From: Euglena gracilis
Lineage: Eukaryota; Euglenida; Euglenophyceae; Euglenales
Length of the DNA: 64,000 nucleotides
Assembly: GCA_039621445.1 (NCBI GenBank)
Contig: CP154954.1
Location: forward strand, 37,867,703 to 37,931,702
Reading direction: 5' to 3'
The translations under genes were made by a program, and so were the position numbers. Positions within the stretch are counted from its first letter, which is position 1; each line of letters opens with the position of its first letter. This document shows positions 10,218 to 20,806 of this stretch, piece after piece. A model generated the notes under the pieces. That model did no database searches and was not told the DNA's origin. It saw nothing but the letters and a program-made list of their open reading frames with translations.

Positions 10218-10511
10218 CAGGGATTTTTTTAAGTTTGGACGCCCGGGGGGGGAGGGGCAGCGGTAGGGGGGGTGGGTCCGCCGGACCCCCTCCCCCCGGG
10301 GGGGGGTCCCCCCCGGAGGGGGGTGGGATATATTTTTCGGCGCCGCAGGCGCCGAAAAAATTCTATTTTTAGCACTTTTCGCGATTTTTCGGCCATTTTT
10401 TTGTGGGTCCCCTGGGACCCCCCCCCCCCCCCCCCGGGGGGCCCCCCCCGGGGGGTTGGTGGGTGGGGGGGCGCCCCCCCCCCCCCCCCCCCGGTCTTAA
10501 AAAAACCCCTG
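10218..10511. mobile_element. hAT-like element, family G, copy 3
   Basis: This 294-bp element starts CAGGGATTTTTTTAAG and ends CTTAAAAAAACCCCTG, a near-perfect 16-bp inverted repeat. Flanks are GCCTGAGG (10,210-10,217) and GCCTGTGG (10,512-10,519), 7 of 8 matching. The centre is the perfect hairpin CGGCGCCGCAGGCGCCG followed by TTTTCGCGATTTTTCGGCC. Confidence 0.9.
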
Positions 10512-10662
10512 GCCTGTGGGGCTTGGAGGTTGTTGAGTGTCTTCCCGTTGGGGGTTGGTGGTGACTGGTTTTTTTTTGTTGAAAGGGGACCGCAGCACGC
10601 TGCAGTTTTCCCCAGAATTTGGTGTTGTTGGGGTTGTTGGAATCCTCAATTTTGGTTAGCAG

Positions 10663-11055
10663 AAACGTGTGAGTGCTCCCCCGCCGTCGTGTGGCTCGTC
10701 CATGGGCCCTTTGCCGCCACACCCAGGGACGCCGGAGGCAAACGAGGGCTTTGGATCCCGGCGCCGACCCCGTTTGGCCGGCTGCCGGAGGAGCTCCCGA
10801 TGGACGACGACGTCATTGTGGTGCGCAGCCGGCCCAGCGTGGCGAACCTCACGGCGAACCGCCACGGGCTGCCGGCGCACGGCAGCGTGCGGCAGGGGGG
10901 CCGGGTGCGGCCCGGCCCCGGCGGCTCTGGCGCAGTGGGCGTCTCCAGCCACACGGAGAAAGAGGACGACGGCGAGGAGGAGAGGGAGGAGGACGAGGCG
11001 GTGCTGGAGGGGGAGGGGGAGGGAGAGGGCTCCAGCCTCCGGTACGGTGCGGCAG
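10663..11055 (+). CDS. Candidate internal exon, acidic C-terminal half, product unknown
   Basis: The best coding signal of the left third. From an acceptor-like TTTTGGTTAGCAG at 10,662, one frame stays open for about 131 codons with third positions almost all G or C from about 10,800 on. It contains MDDDVIVVRSRPSVANL, then a Gly/Pro stretch, then a strongly acidic run (DDGEEEREEDEAVLEGEG), and ends at GGCAG|GTGTGTGG, a good donor (GT at 11,056). No family is recognised. Neighbouring candidate exons at 11.7 and 12.6 kb could belong to the same gene. The acceptor is the less certain boundary. Confidence 0.45.
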
Positions 11056-11703
11056 GTGTGTGGTGCTGGCTGGTGGCTGCCTGTGTGCCAGTGTGGCAAA
11101 GAAATAGTCAGATCACAGTCTGGGCCATTGACATGATCCACCAACCAATAGCCATATATATCACGGACGCCCGGTCCCCCACATTTTGCGGAGCTGAAAG
11201 CTTTTCCACCTGGGTGTAAAGCGTGCGTTGGCTTTGTTTTTCCTCGGGCTATTTCCTCTGGTGAATTTTTTTCGGCACGTATTTTTTGGTATTATTATTT
11301 TGTATTTTCAAAGCATTTTGGGCAAGAGTTTTCCTGTGCTGTGTCCCATTTTTTTCTCCGCAGGAGGGGAGGGGCACGCACCCTCCCCTCCCACTTTGTT
11401 GATTTCCCTGCCATCCCCCAACGCTCTCCCCATCTTCATGTAGCACATTTGCTGTTCTCGGGTGGGTGCCTTGTGTGCTGCTACCCCCCCCCCCCTCATG
11501 CGCTGGTTGCCACCGCAGGAACGCTTGGCACTGCGTGGAGCGTGGAGCATATGCCCACACCCAGGGAGGAACTGGAGCCCTGCAAAAGGGAGGGGGCCGG
11601 TGGGGCCGGGTTGGTCGGTTCTCCCGGCTACCAGTCGTCACCCTGCCATGCTCGGCAGCCGCAACGCAGGCTGTGGCCGGGTGACGGGGCTGCTTTCCTG
11701 CCA
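11056..11703. other. Probable intronic stretch
   Basis: Between two candidate exons. T-rich, with one C run near 11,486 and no internal element with target duplications. If the flanking exons are real this is an intron or contains one. Confidence 0.35.
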
Positions 11704-11911
11704 GGAATTCTCCAGAGAACGGGTGCCCGGGCATTGTGGTGCCTCCCCTCCCCCCCCGGCCGCTGCTCCCTGTGGCCAGCAGGGCCGGGGGGCGCGCCGC
11801 CGGCGGTTGCAGCGTCGCAGGCGAGCGGGACTGGGCGGCTGCCGGTGTACCGCCCTGGGTCGAGCAGCGGCGGCAGCTCTGCCCTGGGGAGCGGCGGTGG
11901 GCAGGCACCTA
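11704..11911 (+). CDS. Candidate terminal exon, product unknown
   Basis: A TGCTTTCCTGCCAG acceptor-like site precedes GC-rich sequence. In one frame it runs 68 codons to a TAG with a plausible end, GERDWAAAGVPPWVEQRRQL and onward. All three frames are open over much of the segment because it is so GC-rich, so the frame choice is weak. It lies 650 bp downstream of the acidic candidate exon on the same strand. Confidence 0.22.
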
Positions 11912-12602
11912 GAGCTGACATGGCCCAAACTGGCCTAACATGGCCTGAAATGAGAATTTTTTTCCGCAAGAAGTAATTTTTTTGTGAACGTTGGACGATG
12001 GTGGAGGAGCACAGCAAGGCCACCTTTGCCTGTCGGTATGCATTGTTTTCCCCCCACAGTTCCTGTTTTCTGTGAAAATTTTTATTAAACCCAAACGATG
12101 TGTCCAATGCTTTTGGATGTGCGAGTTTGTTTCAGATTTATTGCATTTAGGTTCGTGCTGTTGTGTATTTTTCCAAAACAATCCAGCAGCTTCATCAAAA
12201 TAATAATCAAAAGTAAAGAAGGCTATCCTCGAACGCTTGCATTTGCTTACCGCAACAAAGGACTGTTGGGCCTCTCTTCTGGATAAGCACACAGGTCGCT
12301 GTTGTTTTATATTGTTTGCTTTGCTGTTCTTGTTGCAATATTTGCAAAAAAAATCGGCCATCAGCTTGGTCCAGCCATTTCCCATTGCAGTTATTCAGGG
12401 TGAAGAAAGTGCGAAGGTAATTGAAGGGCTCTGAACGAGGGTGTGCAGTGTGTTTTCTTGAATGGAGATCCAAAGTTATGGTCTAAATAATTCTTTTTCG
12501 AAGTTATGGTCCCCCACCTACAGGCCAAAATGGCTTAAAATGGAGGAATTTCGGGGCTTGACTATAGGTGCCTGGTGGTGGTGGTGGGGTAGGTGCTGAC
12601 GG
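11912..12602. other. AT-leaning intergenic stretch, no gene recognised
   Basis: Lower GC than its surroundings, with TTTTTATTAAACCC near 12,080 and ATAATAATCAAAAGTAAAG near 12,200. GAAGTTATGGTC occurs twice, at about 12,470 and 12,499. No exon or element boundary found. Confidence 0.45.
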
Positions 12603-12691
12603 CGAGAGCTCTGGTACGGCAGCGGGCGGAGCCGGCACTGCTCAGCGGAACAGCGCAGAGGGCGGCACATCGCAGCTGAGCAAGGGCAGCG
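12603..12691 (+). CDS. Candidate short GC-rich exon
   Basis: About 29 codons in a frame reading GTAAGAGTAQRNSAEGGTSQ and on, with mostly G/C third positions. It ends at GGCAGCG|GTACGCATATG, a possible donor (GT at 12,692). The upstream boundary is not defined. The Gly/Ala/Ser composition is uninformative. Confidence 0.22.
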
Positions 12692-13218
12692 GTACGCATA
12701 TGTGCAGTGTCATTTACTGCGCCCAGGGTTTCCCAGTGACACGAATAATCGCGAACCAGCACGATTAAGTGAGTCCCGGGGTCCTTAAGCAAATGCCTCA
12801 AAGGGAAAAACAAAAAACCCAAAGAAAGGGGGTGACACTTACTCTCCTTTTTGCCCTCTGCGCTCGGAAACCCTCTCTGCAAGCTGTATGGCATCCCCAA
12901 AACCCATGGGTGGTGGGTGGGATCAACCCTCCCCAGTCCTTCCATCACATCCTCTCCGCCATCTCCTGTGACCTTGGCCTCTGCGGAGGCTCCGCGGAGG
13001 CTGGGTACCTGCGGAGGCAACCAGTTTTGTATGCGGGCCACATCTGGAAAAAAAATAAATAATGTTTTATGGGTTGACCACCACCCCCCCCCCCCCCCCC
13101 CCACAGGCCTCCCCCCTCCCCACCCCCCTCCCCTCTCCCCCCCTCTCCCCCCCCCCTACAGCCCAACCCCCCTGCCCCACCCCGCTCCCCAATGGCAGAA
13201 TCTTTTTTTGTGTGGACA
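12692..13218. other. Intergenic stretch with pyrimidine tract and AGCCTCCGCGGAGGCT palindromes
   Basis: GCGGAGGCTCCGCGGAGGCTGG (12,983 on) is a short palindromic repeat also seen in fragments near 13,973, 20,533, 20,812 and 20,842. A nearly pure C/T tract spans about 13,079-13,170 and ends in CCCCTACAGCCC, acceptor-like but without a convincing downstream exon. Confidence 0.55.
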
Positions 13219-13395
13219 AAGTTTGATGGACATGACGTAAATGGCAAACAGGTAAACGGTAAACAGGCGGACATGCTGTTTTTGTGGCAAACGGATAATG
13301 GTTTTCAACAAGTTTGGCGGGCATGGCATTAATAGCAAAGGGTTGAACAGTGCTCCACATCAGGCGGACATGGTGTTTTTGTGGCAAATGGCAAA
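13219..13395. repeat. Imperfect ~93-bp tandem repeat
   Basis: AAGTTTGATGGACATGACGT (from about 13,218) and AAGTTTGGCGGGCATGGCAT (from about 13,310) begin two similar units. Each ends in CATCAGGCGGACATG or ACAGGCGGACATG followed by TGTTTTTGTGGCAAA. Confidence 0.65.
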
Positions 13396-14258
13396 TGGCG
13401 TTTTTATGGAAGCATGTGAGATGGAAAAAAAATGTTTTGTTTTTTTGTGGGGATGCGGGCAGTGGCGGGGTGAAAACAAAATTTGAATTTTTAGGGGATA
13501 CAAGGACAAAAAAAAATGGAAAAAATCGTGGTTTTTTTCGGTGGGGTAGGGGGTGGGGCAGAAACCCGCCAAAATGTTTTTGTTCAATTTCTTTTCTTGC
13601 GGAGAGTTGGGGGTGCAAAGATTAAAAATACAATTCCTCTCGTTCTGGGCGTTAGTGTGGGGGCCCTGGGGAGGGTGAGCCCCCCCCAGGCATTTCACGT
13701 GACAAATCTGCGATCAGTTCTTGGTTCACACCATGCTCTGGCAAAATTGGTTGGGACGGGAATGGTGGGTGGGTCCGGCTGAGCAGAGTACACCCCCCGG
13801 GGAGGGCATACTTTTTGGTGCCAAAGGGACAAACTTTTCTGAAAAGGCGTGCTTTTTAGCATTTTTCGCGATTTTTGGCCACTTTCAAGGGAAAGTGAGG
13901 GGGTCCCCGGGACCCCCCGGGGGGGCCTCCCCAAGGGGTGGGGGGGTGAGCCTGAGCCCCTTCCCCCAGCTCAGGCTCCGCAGAAGCAAGCCAAAAGTTA
14001 GGATTCTATTTGCGCGGTGGACGCATGTGGTTGTCCCTCCCCACCTCCCTCGGCATTCAGGTCCGGTCCACCAATGCAGCGCCGTCGCGCCGCCTGTTGC
14101 CAGCCCAACGCCCACCTCCCCCCACCAACCCAGCGCCCCCTGCCACCAGAAAGCAACTCGCGGTTGATGTTGATTTTTTTTGTGAGCTGTACGAGTTTTT
14201 GGTGGCCATGCAATGCACTGCAGGCAGAAAGCTGAGCATTTTTTTTTTGAGAACGCTT

Positions 14259-14334
14259 GTGCACATGCACATACGCACACATACAAACACATGTACACAC
14301 AACCACACATACACGCTTCCGCACGCCCACACCC

Positions 14335-14365
<31 letters not shown>

Positions 14366-14419
14366 TACACACACATACACACACATGCACACATACTCAC
14401 ATGCACACATGCACACGCG
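14259..14419. repeat. CA microsatellite of CA-module copy C
   Basis: A long interrupted CA tract with ACATGC and ACATAC variants, in the same relative place as in the other modules. It lies inside SD2 copy 1. Confidence 0.92.
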
Positions 14420-15467
14420 CAGCAAAGGTGGGTGGAACGCACATCTCATGCAGAGGGGACAACGTAGTTTGTGGTGGTTTTGGTTTTCCTGGTTGGGTTT
14501 GTGTGAGCAGGGGGCACTGAAGGGAGGCAGCGGCGGCCAGTCGGCGCAGGAGCGGGGGCAAGCGAAGGAGCGGGGGTGCTCAGACCATCTTTTTAACGGT
14601 CATCTCCTCGGGGAGGTGTATTTTGTGCGTTTTTTTAGAATTTTTTCCGAAAAATTCGAAATTTTGGAGAATTTCTGAAGCCTGGTTCTTACCCACATTT
14701 TGGCAAAGTGAGTGCCCCCCCCCCCCCCCCCCAGTGCTCACCCATCTTTTCCGTCAATTAGACAGGGGGTTTAACCGGCCAAGGTCATTGCTGAAAAAAA
14801 AATAATGTTTCCCCCCCCAAGACCAAAGAGGGGATTGCAGCCAGCCCATAGGCCACGCCAATGGGCATATGATGCCATTGCCAGGCACAATCCCACGCCA
14901 CGCCAAGCTGGAAAGCCAGCGTGGGCGACAGAGGGTTGAAAGTCCGTGTTGAGTTTGGTTCCTCCTCCTTGTCTGCTTGGTCTTCACACTTGCCTTGCCA
15001 CCTTGGGTCCTTTGCAACCTTGCCACGCTGCAACCTTTCAACGCTTGCATTGGGCCTCTTTGATTGGCCCTGTTTCTGCTATGCTCCCGTTTTGTGCCGC
15101 TTTCAATTGCCTTTCCAACCGTGTGGTTGGCCTCCCTCTACCATGCCGTTGTTGGCATTTGCCTGCCCTTCAACCAGTTCCTCTTGCCACCCCTTGCCAT
15201 TTGCCACCTTGGGCCCAGCCAGCAATGGGTGAGTGCAAGAATGAATAATGATAATGAGGAAGGGAACAATAAGGGTAAGCAGCGGGGGGTTAGCCAATTC
15301 GGTGGTTTGCCCTGGCATATGTTGTCTGTTTGATCCGACTGACTGACGCTTGGATTGCCTGCTGACAAAATGTTTTGGGGGGTGGCATTGGGCCAGGGCT
15401 GCAATCCCGGCTGCACCCACAGATGTTTGCTGAAGAAAAGTAGTTGTTCAAAGGGCAGAGCATCCCC

Positions 15468-15820
15468 CAGGCCGTATTTTAGTCGGGTGCCCCACCCCAC
15501 CCGGGGGGGGGGGTGCCTGCCATAGCGCCGGCCATAAACAGACAAGAAGCCTTAGTGCAACTAAGGGGGGGTGCCTGCCTGGAGGCACTCCCAATCCCAC
15601 CCCCCCCCCCGGAGGGGGGCTGGGGCACTTGGCCAAAATTGCCCTAGCACAGACCCGGCCAAAGGCGCTGGGGAGCCAAAAATGGTCTTTTTTCAAAGGA
15701 ATGTGCCTGGGCACAGGCCAAAATCCGACTCCCCCCTGGGAGGGGGTTGTGCCTGCCTGGGCAGGCACTCAAAGGCACTCCGGACCCCCCCTCCCCACGG
15801 GGTCGGTAAGAAACAACCTT
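15468..15820. mobile_element. hAT-like element, family H, copy 3
   Basis: This 353-bp element starts CAGGCCGTATTTTAGTCGGG and ends GGTCGGTAAGAAACAACCT; the last G appears mutated to T. Flanks GCATCCCC and GCGCCCCT match at 6 of 8. The corresponding flanks in SD2 copy 2, GCACCCCC and GCGCCCCC, match at 7 of 8, so the site is an old insertion that predates SD2. It carries CTGCCTGGGCA palindromes as in copies 1 and 2. Confidence 0.8.
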
Positions 15821-15845
15821 GCGCCCCTGGCGTTGATGAGGGCAG

Positions 15846-15896
15846 CCGGAGGCGGGCAGCGGCGGCCGCATATCGCAAGCTGATGGCAGCCCAGAG
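15846..15896 (+). CDS. Candidate 51-bp exon conserved in both SD2 copies (copy 1)
   Basis: Bounded by GATGAGGGCAG| and |GTGCGTGCG. One frame reads RRRAAAAAYRKLMAAQ, with G/C-ending codons except at the TAT. The 51 bases are unchanged in the paralogous copy at 22,398 while flanking bases vary (GAGGGCAG against GACGGCAG). The family-H transposon ends 25 bp upstream. An Arg/Ala helix is all that can be said of the product. Confidence 0.35.
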
Positions 15897-16974
15897 GTGC
15901 GTGCGTGCGTGGGGCACATGTCTCTCAAAACTTCAGACCAGGGTTTGATGCACGGTGCAATGGCTTCGGTTTTGCCGAAACGCCCGCTGCAGGGCCGACT
16001 GCATGGGGGATACCCCATGCAGTGGGGTGAAGCATACCCATCACCCCACCCACCTGCCACCCCAGAGGGCCCCATGAAGCGTCAAAATTTTCTTTCCGGC
16101 ACTCTGCACCGAAACTTTTTTTGGCAATTTTCGGAAAAATTTGCCCCAAAATGTGCCCCAAATAATGTGTTGGGTCGATTTGGGGTGACATCCCCCCATC
16201 CCTTCTCGCCAGGCAAAGGATCAGTCTGTTTGGCCACCCCATTGTTCAGGTTGGTTGTTGATGATGATTTTGCCCCGGGTGTTTGCGAATGGGGGGGGGG
16301 AAACGGTGGGAATACTGTGAAAGAGTTGGTGTCCGTCTCCAAACGGTTTTACACCAGGGGGTGGGGGCAGCTTCAGGACTGCTGGGATCAGCTTTCCTTC
16401 CATTCCTTCTCACCTTCAGACGGACTTTCTGGGTTGTGCTGCCTCCCTTTCAGGGAATTCTGCTTTTTTACATATATTTTTTAAACTTTTTCAAGGGAGT
16501 TTCAACAGAGCTGGGTTGGGAAATGGAATTTTCCTGCTAGCAAACCAGACCTGTACACCTCCTCTGGGTTGTGCTTGGGAAATCGTCTCGAGTCCATTTG
16601 CTTGTTTATTTGGGGCATCCGCTCCCTTGGTGAAATCAGTTGCTTTCCTGAAGGAAATGAATCGATGAAAGAAGGCCGAGAAAGCGCTGCCAAAAGACAA
16701 GGTTGTTTTTGCAAAGTACAAATTTGGGTCCACCCACACACCAAAAGGACACAACGCAAACTTCTGGGGCAGGGGGGTCCGCCCATTTTGATCCGCAACC
16801 CAGCCACTTAGGGGGGTGATGAGTCATCAGGCAAAAATCTTCAGAAGTAGTTTTTTTAAGTCGTTTTTCTATGAAGGTTTTTATGAGGGTTTTTTAAGGC
16901 ATTATCAAATTTTAAAGAATTTTTTAAGGCGTCTATTTTTCATGAGCGGTCAAAGAGCCGAGTTTTGTGTGGCT

Positions 16975-17235
16975 GTACAATGTTCCAGCGATGCCAAAAA
17001 GCATTTTGTCCCCCGCAGTTGACCCGTTTTTGCCGAGTTTTTGCGATTTCTTTTTTTGCTCAAAATTCGGAGAAGTTTTCCCCAGCCAATTTTTTTCAGG
17101 TTTCTGAGGTTTTTGAAGGCCGCTTCATCATTCAGACGGGCCCAACAATTCTCCCCCCGTTCTTGCTTCCACGCCCCAGAGAGCCTTTGCCCCCCAGCGC
17201 TCCCCCCCCCCTCTCTCTCTCTCGGTGGTGTGCAG
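16975..17235. repeat. TGTTCCAGCGATGCC repeat (copy 1) and pyrimidine acceptor region
   Basis: AATGTTCCAGCGATGCC, then ...GCAGTTGACC...TTTTTGCCGAG.TTTTGCG, is one of four related blocks (others near 17,810, 23,500 and 42,355). After it comes a C/T-rich stretch with CCCCCCCTCTCTCTCTCTCGG leading to the acceptor at 17,235. Confidence 0.6.
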
Positions 17236-17457
17236 GGCGAGGACGTCCCTGGGGACCAGACTTGGCCGCCGCCGGAGCACTGGGCCAGCGCGGCGGGGAA
17301 GGCGGCCAGCTCCGCTGTGGCGGTCTGCCTGCCCCCCCCCCCCCCTGTTGGCGTGAATGGTTTCGCGCCCCAGCCCACCACCGGCCCACGACCAGCCCCC
17401 ACTGCCCCAGTGCTCCCCCGGATGCACGTGGGTTCATTGGGCCGAGCGCTCGATTAG
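17236..17457 (+). CDS. Candidate terminal exon, Pro/Ala-rich, product unknown
   Basis: A (CT)n tract and TGGTGTGCAG form a classic branch/acceptor arrangement directly before an in-phase frame of 73 codons ending in TAG at 17,455. The translation begins GEDVPGDQTWPPPEHW and becomes Pro/Ala-rich, ending MHVGSLGRALD. Third positions are mostly G/C in the first half. It lies just outside SD2 copy 1, and SD2 copy 2 has no equivalent. No family recognised. Confidence 0.4.
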   Translation, partial: GEDVPGDQTWPPPEHWASAAGKAASSAVAVCLPPPPPVGVNGFAPQPTTGPRPAPTAPVLPRMHVGSLGRALD

Positions 17458-18164
17458 GTAATTTGGTGCCCCACAAACGATCTGGACGGCTGCCAGCCGA
17501 CCGGACCCCCCCCCCCCCGGACCCCCAAGGGGGGTCCAGCCAAGCGGCCTTCACTTTTTCCAGCCAGAGCTCCCAACCGGTCTGTGGACCCACCCCAGGG
17601 TCCGATGATACAATCCATTGGGGGGCCAGGGGAGAATTCCAAGGCGGAAATTCTCAAACGTTTTTTAGGTTGTTCAGGCTGCTTGTTTTTAAACGGTTTT
17701 GACCATTTTGAAAAAGGTTCTATTTTCAAAGGGCGGTCCAAACGCCATCGAACCAGGTTTAAAAACAAAAAAGTTGAAGATTCCCCATTGTTTCGGCTTT
17801 TGCTTGTGGAGAGGCAACGTTCCAGCAATGCCAGGGAGTCTTTTCCCCCCAGGAGTTGGCTTGTTTGTGTTCTTTTTTTTGCCGAGATTTTGTCGCAGCA
17901 TTCTTGCTCAGTCAGAGGAAATTTTTTCCAGAATGCATTTTTAAAGGTTTTTTAATGACTTTCTGATGTGTTTTAAGGCATTTAAGAAATGTGGTTCATC
18001 ATTGAAAGCTTTTTTTATCATTTTCTGAAGACATTTTGGCTAAACATCTTTTTAAAAGGGGGTTTCAAAGTTTTCCAAATGATCATGAGAAGGGAAGTTG
18101 CATGGCTTGGAGGCTAAACTTTTCCTGTTGGGGCTGGGTGTGACCAGTTTCTTTTGAAGGTGAC
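17458..18164. repeat. Repeat fragments R6 (copy 3) and TGTTCCAGCGATGCC (copy 2)
   Basis: 17,528-17,630 carries GGGGGGTCCAGCCA...CCAGCCAGAGCTCCCAACCGG...TGTGGACCCACC, related to 24,028 and 26,058 but lacking their right part. 17,815-17,930 carries CGTTCCAGCAATGCC...TTTGCCGAGATTTTG. The rest is T-rich with no gene. Confidence 0.6.
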
Positions 18165-18231
18165 CAGCAGCAACGCTGCATTTTCCCCAGAATTTTGTCC
18201 CTCCCCACACCCCTCGGCGTTCAGGTCCTCT

Positions 18232-18498
18232 CCAAGAACAAAAAGGAGGAAAACGAAGGAAAAAGAGGAAGGAAGAAGAAGGAAGAAGATGACATAAGGA
18301 AGAAGGTGACGAAACGAGAAGGAAGAAGAAAAAGGAAAAGGAAGAAGGAAGAAGAAGAAGAAGGAAGCAGATGATGTAATAAGAAGAGGAAGATGAAGGA
18401 GGAGGAGGAAGAAGGCAGAAAGAAGAAGTTGAAGGAAGAAGGTATGATTGAAGAAGAAGGAAGAAGAAGGAAGAAAATAGGATGAGGAAGGAAGCCAT
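18232..18498. repeat. Polypurine (GAA/GGAA) tract of SD1 copy 2
   Basis: About 265 bases with almost only A and G on the plus strand, longer than and differently interrupted from the paralogous tract at 8,240, as expected of slippage-prone sequence. Confidence 0.9.
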
Positions 18499-18655
18499 TG
18501 CCAGCCCAACACCCACCTCCCCCCAGCCAGTGCCCCGTGGTACCACACAACAGCTTGTGGTTGACGTTTTTTTTTTTGTGAATTGAACGCGTTGTTGTTT
18601 CCCCCAGGTGGACTTTCATTACAGGAACAAAGCAGAACATTTTTTTTGAGGATAT

Positions 18656-18703
18656 TTGCGCACACGCAAACGTGCACACACGCACGCGCGCACGCATATG
18701 CAC
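18656..18703. repeat. Short CA/CG microsatellite of CA-module copy D
   Basis: GCGCACACGCAAACGTGCAC-type alternating sequence, the shortest of the five module microsatellites. Confidence 0.85.
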
Positions 18704-19260
18704 TTTCAGCAAGGTGCGTGGAACACACACCACAGGCAGCACGGACAAGTTTGTGGTGGAGTTTGTGCTTTTGGTGTGTTTGTGTGAGCAGGGGGCACTG
18801 AAGGGAGGCAGCGGCGGCCAGGCGGCGCAGGAGCGGGGGCAAGTGAAGGAGCGGGGGCGGGCTGCGCTCTTCCCCCACCTCCACGTCCATCTGCCCACCG
18901 TTCCGCTCGCTGTCAGGTGTGTGCTGCTGCATCAATGGGAAGGGGGGGCTGGGCTGTGTGCAAGTGTGCGCGTTCCGCTTCAGCAGAAAGAAACCGACAA
19001 CAGTGTCGAGGAAAAAAACATCTAGCGGATTGCCTGGTTGCCCGGTTCTCAAATCAGGAATGCTGCGCCCCGCATAATCTCATGCTGGCTTTTTGGATAA
19101 TATTTTTGTCATTATTGGAGAGCTCCAGTGCTAGTTGCTTCCTGGAGCTTTGCACCGGAACACTTTTGTTTTTGTCATCTGCTTTTGTCAATTTGGTGAA
19201 AATCCTCCTGAAAATGCAACGTTGGGAGCTTTCCGAAGCCACCCAAAAGATTTTCTGATC

Positions 19261-19514
19261 CAGGCTTGTGCTTAGTTGGGTGGCTACCCCACGGGGGGGG
19301 GGGGCGCTAGGGGCAGGCACCCCACCCATCCAACCCCCCTGGGGGGGGGTCGGGGTTTTGGGGGTGCCTGCCCATAGCAGGCACCTCCCGGCGACGAAGG
19401 CGCCGGGGGCCCGGAAGAGGCCATTTTCAATGAAAATTTTCTGGGTCCCCCTACAAGCCCCCGGGGGATGTGTGTAGCACCCACCCCCCCCCCCGGTCGG
19501 TAAGCACAAGCCTG
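19261..19514. mobile_element. hAT-like element, family H, copy 4 (with empty site known)
   Basis: This 254-bp element has perfect 14-bp terminal inverted repeats CAGGCTTGTGCTTA and exact 8-bp target duplications TTCTGATC at 19,253-19,260 and 19,515-19,522. The paralogous SD1 copy has a single TGTGATC at this point (9,286-9,292) and is otherwise continuous, giving a natural empty site. The interior has AGGGGCAGGCACCCC and GCGACGAAGGCGCCGG hairpins and CATTTTCAATGAAAATTTTC. No coding capacity. Confidence 0.96.
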
Positions 19515-20597
19515 TTCTGATCTGCTTTGGGCAGGTTTTTTTCCCCCACCGGGGCTGTTGATCCCCCGTCCCCCCACCCGGGGGCAGGGGGAGTGGGGTG
19601 GACCTGGTGGCTGCCCCCTGAAAACTTTGTCACAGGGTGGACAAAAATTAGGTTGGACAAGAAATTTTGCAATATTCACAAATTTTACCGTACTTATTCC
19701 TTGTCATAAAGTTCAACCAATGCCGGTTTCAACATTTAGCACCTGCGTGACCCCCCCCCCCTGCCACCAGTTGGTGACTGGGTGGTTGACCCCACCGCGG
19801 GGATGGGGTGCATTATGGGACAGGTTTTTTGCCCAGCCGGGCCGGAAATTTTTCCAGTGTTTTTCTCCATTTTTGACTTATTTGTTGGTGGGGTGGACAA
19901 AAAAAAAAATGTGCCCCCCCCCAGGTGTCACTGAGTGAATGCATGCTTCCGAAGCCTCAGCTTAAAATGACAAAAAAAAATGGCTGGAAATGGTCTAAAG
20001 TGCTGAAAATGGCAAAAATAAAGACAACCATAAACGTTGGCAAATATTGGCGTTTGGTGGTTTTTTTGAGGTAAAGTGGCCAGAATCTGTTCAATTTCCT
20101 CAGCGAAAAGCACGAGCAAAAAAAAACAAGTTTGACACATTGCAAAAAAAGTCTGCACCACATCAGGAGGACATGGTGTTTTTGTGGCAAACGGGGGGCA
20201 TGTGGGAGGGAGAAAATGTTTTGTTTTTTTTGTGGGGATGTGGGCGGTGTTGGAGTGAAAACAAAATTTGAATTTTTAGGGGATACAAGAGCAAAAAATG
20301 AAAAAAATGTCTTTTTTTTGGTGGGGTTGGGGTGGGCAGAACCCCCCAAAATGTTTTTGTTTTGGTCTGTTTTTTTTTTTTGCGGAGGGTTGTGGGTGCA
20401 AGAATTAAAACTAAAAATTCCCCTCTTTCTGGGTGTTAGTGTGGGGGCCGTGGGGAGGGTGTGCCCCCCCAGGCATTTCACGTGACAAATCTGCGTTCAG
20501 TTCTTTGTTCACAACATGCTCTGGCAAAATTGCTCACCTGAGCCTCCGCACAGGCTGGATATTTTAGGTTCAGGGCTTTTTCCATCTTGGACCCCAG

Positions 20598-20806
20598 GGG
20601 GTGTCCAGCTGAGCAAAGTTTTACAAGTACATTTTCCTTTTCGGTGCCAAAGGGTCGAAAATTTTTGGAAAAGTTGCTATTTTCAGCATTTTTAGCGATT
20701 TTTTGGCCATTTTCGGGGAAAAGTGAGAGGGTCCCCCCCCCCGGAACACTGGAAACCCCCCAGAGGGTGGGTGGGGGGACCCCCCGGTTCTTTTTAAAAA
20801 AAACCC
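20598..20806. mobile_element. Degenerate family-G element in SD2 copy 2
   Basis: CAGGGCTTTTTCC at the left and TTTTTAAAAAAAACCCG at the right bracket poly-C/G arms and the TTTAGCGATTTTTTGGCCATTTTCG core typical of family G. No target duplication can be paired. The SD2 copy 1 equivalent (about 13,775-13,960) is more eroded. Confidence 0.55.

Larger units (their letters stand above)
13345..17060. repeat. Segmental duplication SD2, copy 1
   Basis: Collinear with 20,150-23,590. Shared landmarks in the same order are: TGGTGTTTTTGTGGCAAA, GAAAACAAAATTTGAATTTT, TTTCACGTGACAAATCTGCG, a degenerate family-G element, a CA module, CTCAGACCATCTTTTTAACG, CATATGATGCCATTGCCAGG, GGTTCCTCCTCCTTGTCTGC, a family-H element, a conserved 51-bp candidate exon, CCCCAAATAATG, GTTCAGGTTGGTTGTTGATG and CCTCTGGGTTGTGCTTGGG-type sequence. 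The copies differ by small indels, C/G-run lengths and a ~270-bp deletion of family-H sequence in copy 2. Confidence 0.93.
18165..19900. repeat. Segmental duplication SD1, copy 2 (includes CA-module copy D)
   Basis: Paralogue of 8,160-9,670 in the same orientation and order. It carries a 254-bp hAT-like insertion at 19,261-19,514 that the other copy lacks. A shorter inverted relative of its left edge lies near 41,880-42,120. Confidence 0.9.

Noticed and set aside
8227-18546. Long Ser/Phe/Leu- or Lys/Glu-rich frames over polypurine tracts
   Set aside because: Simple-sequence readings; no motif, and frames differ between the two SD1 copies.
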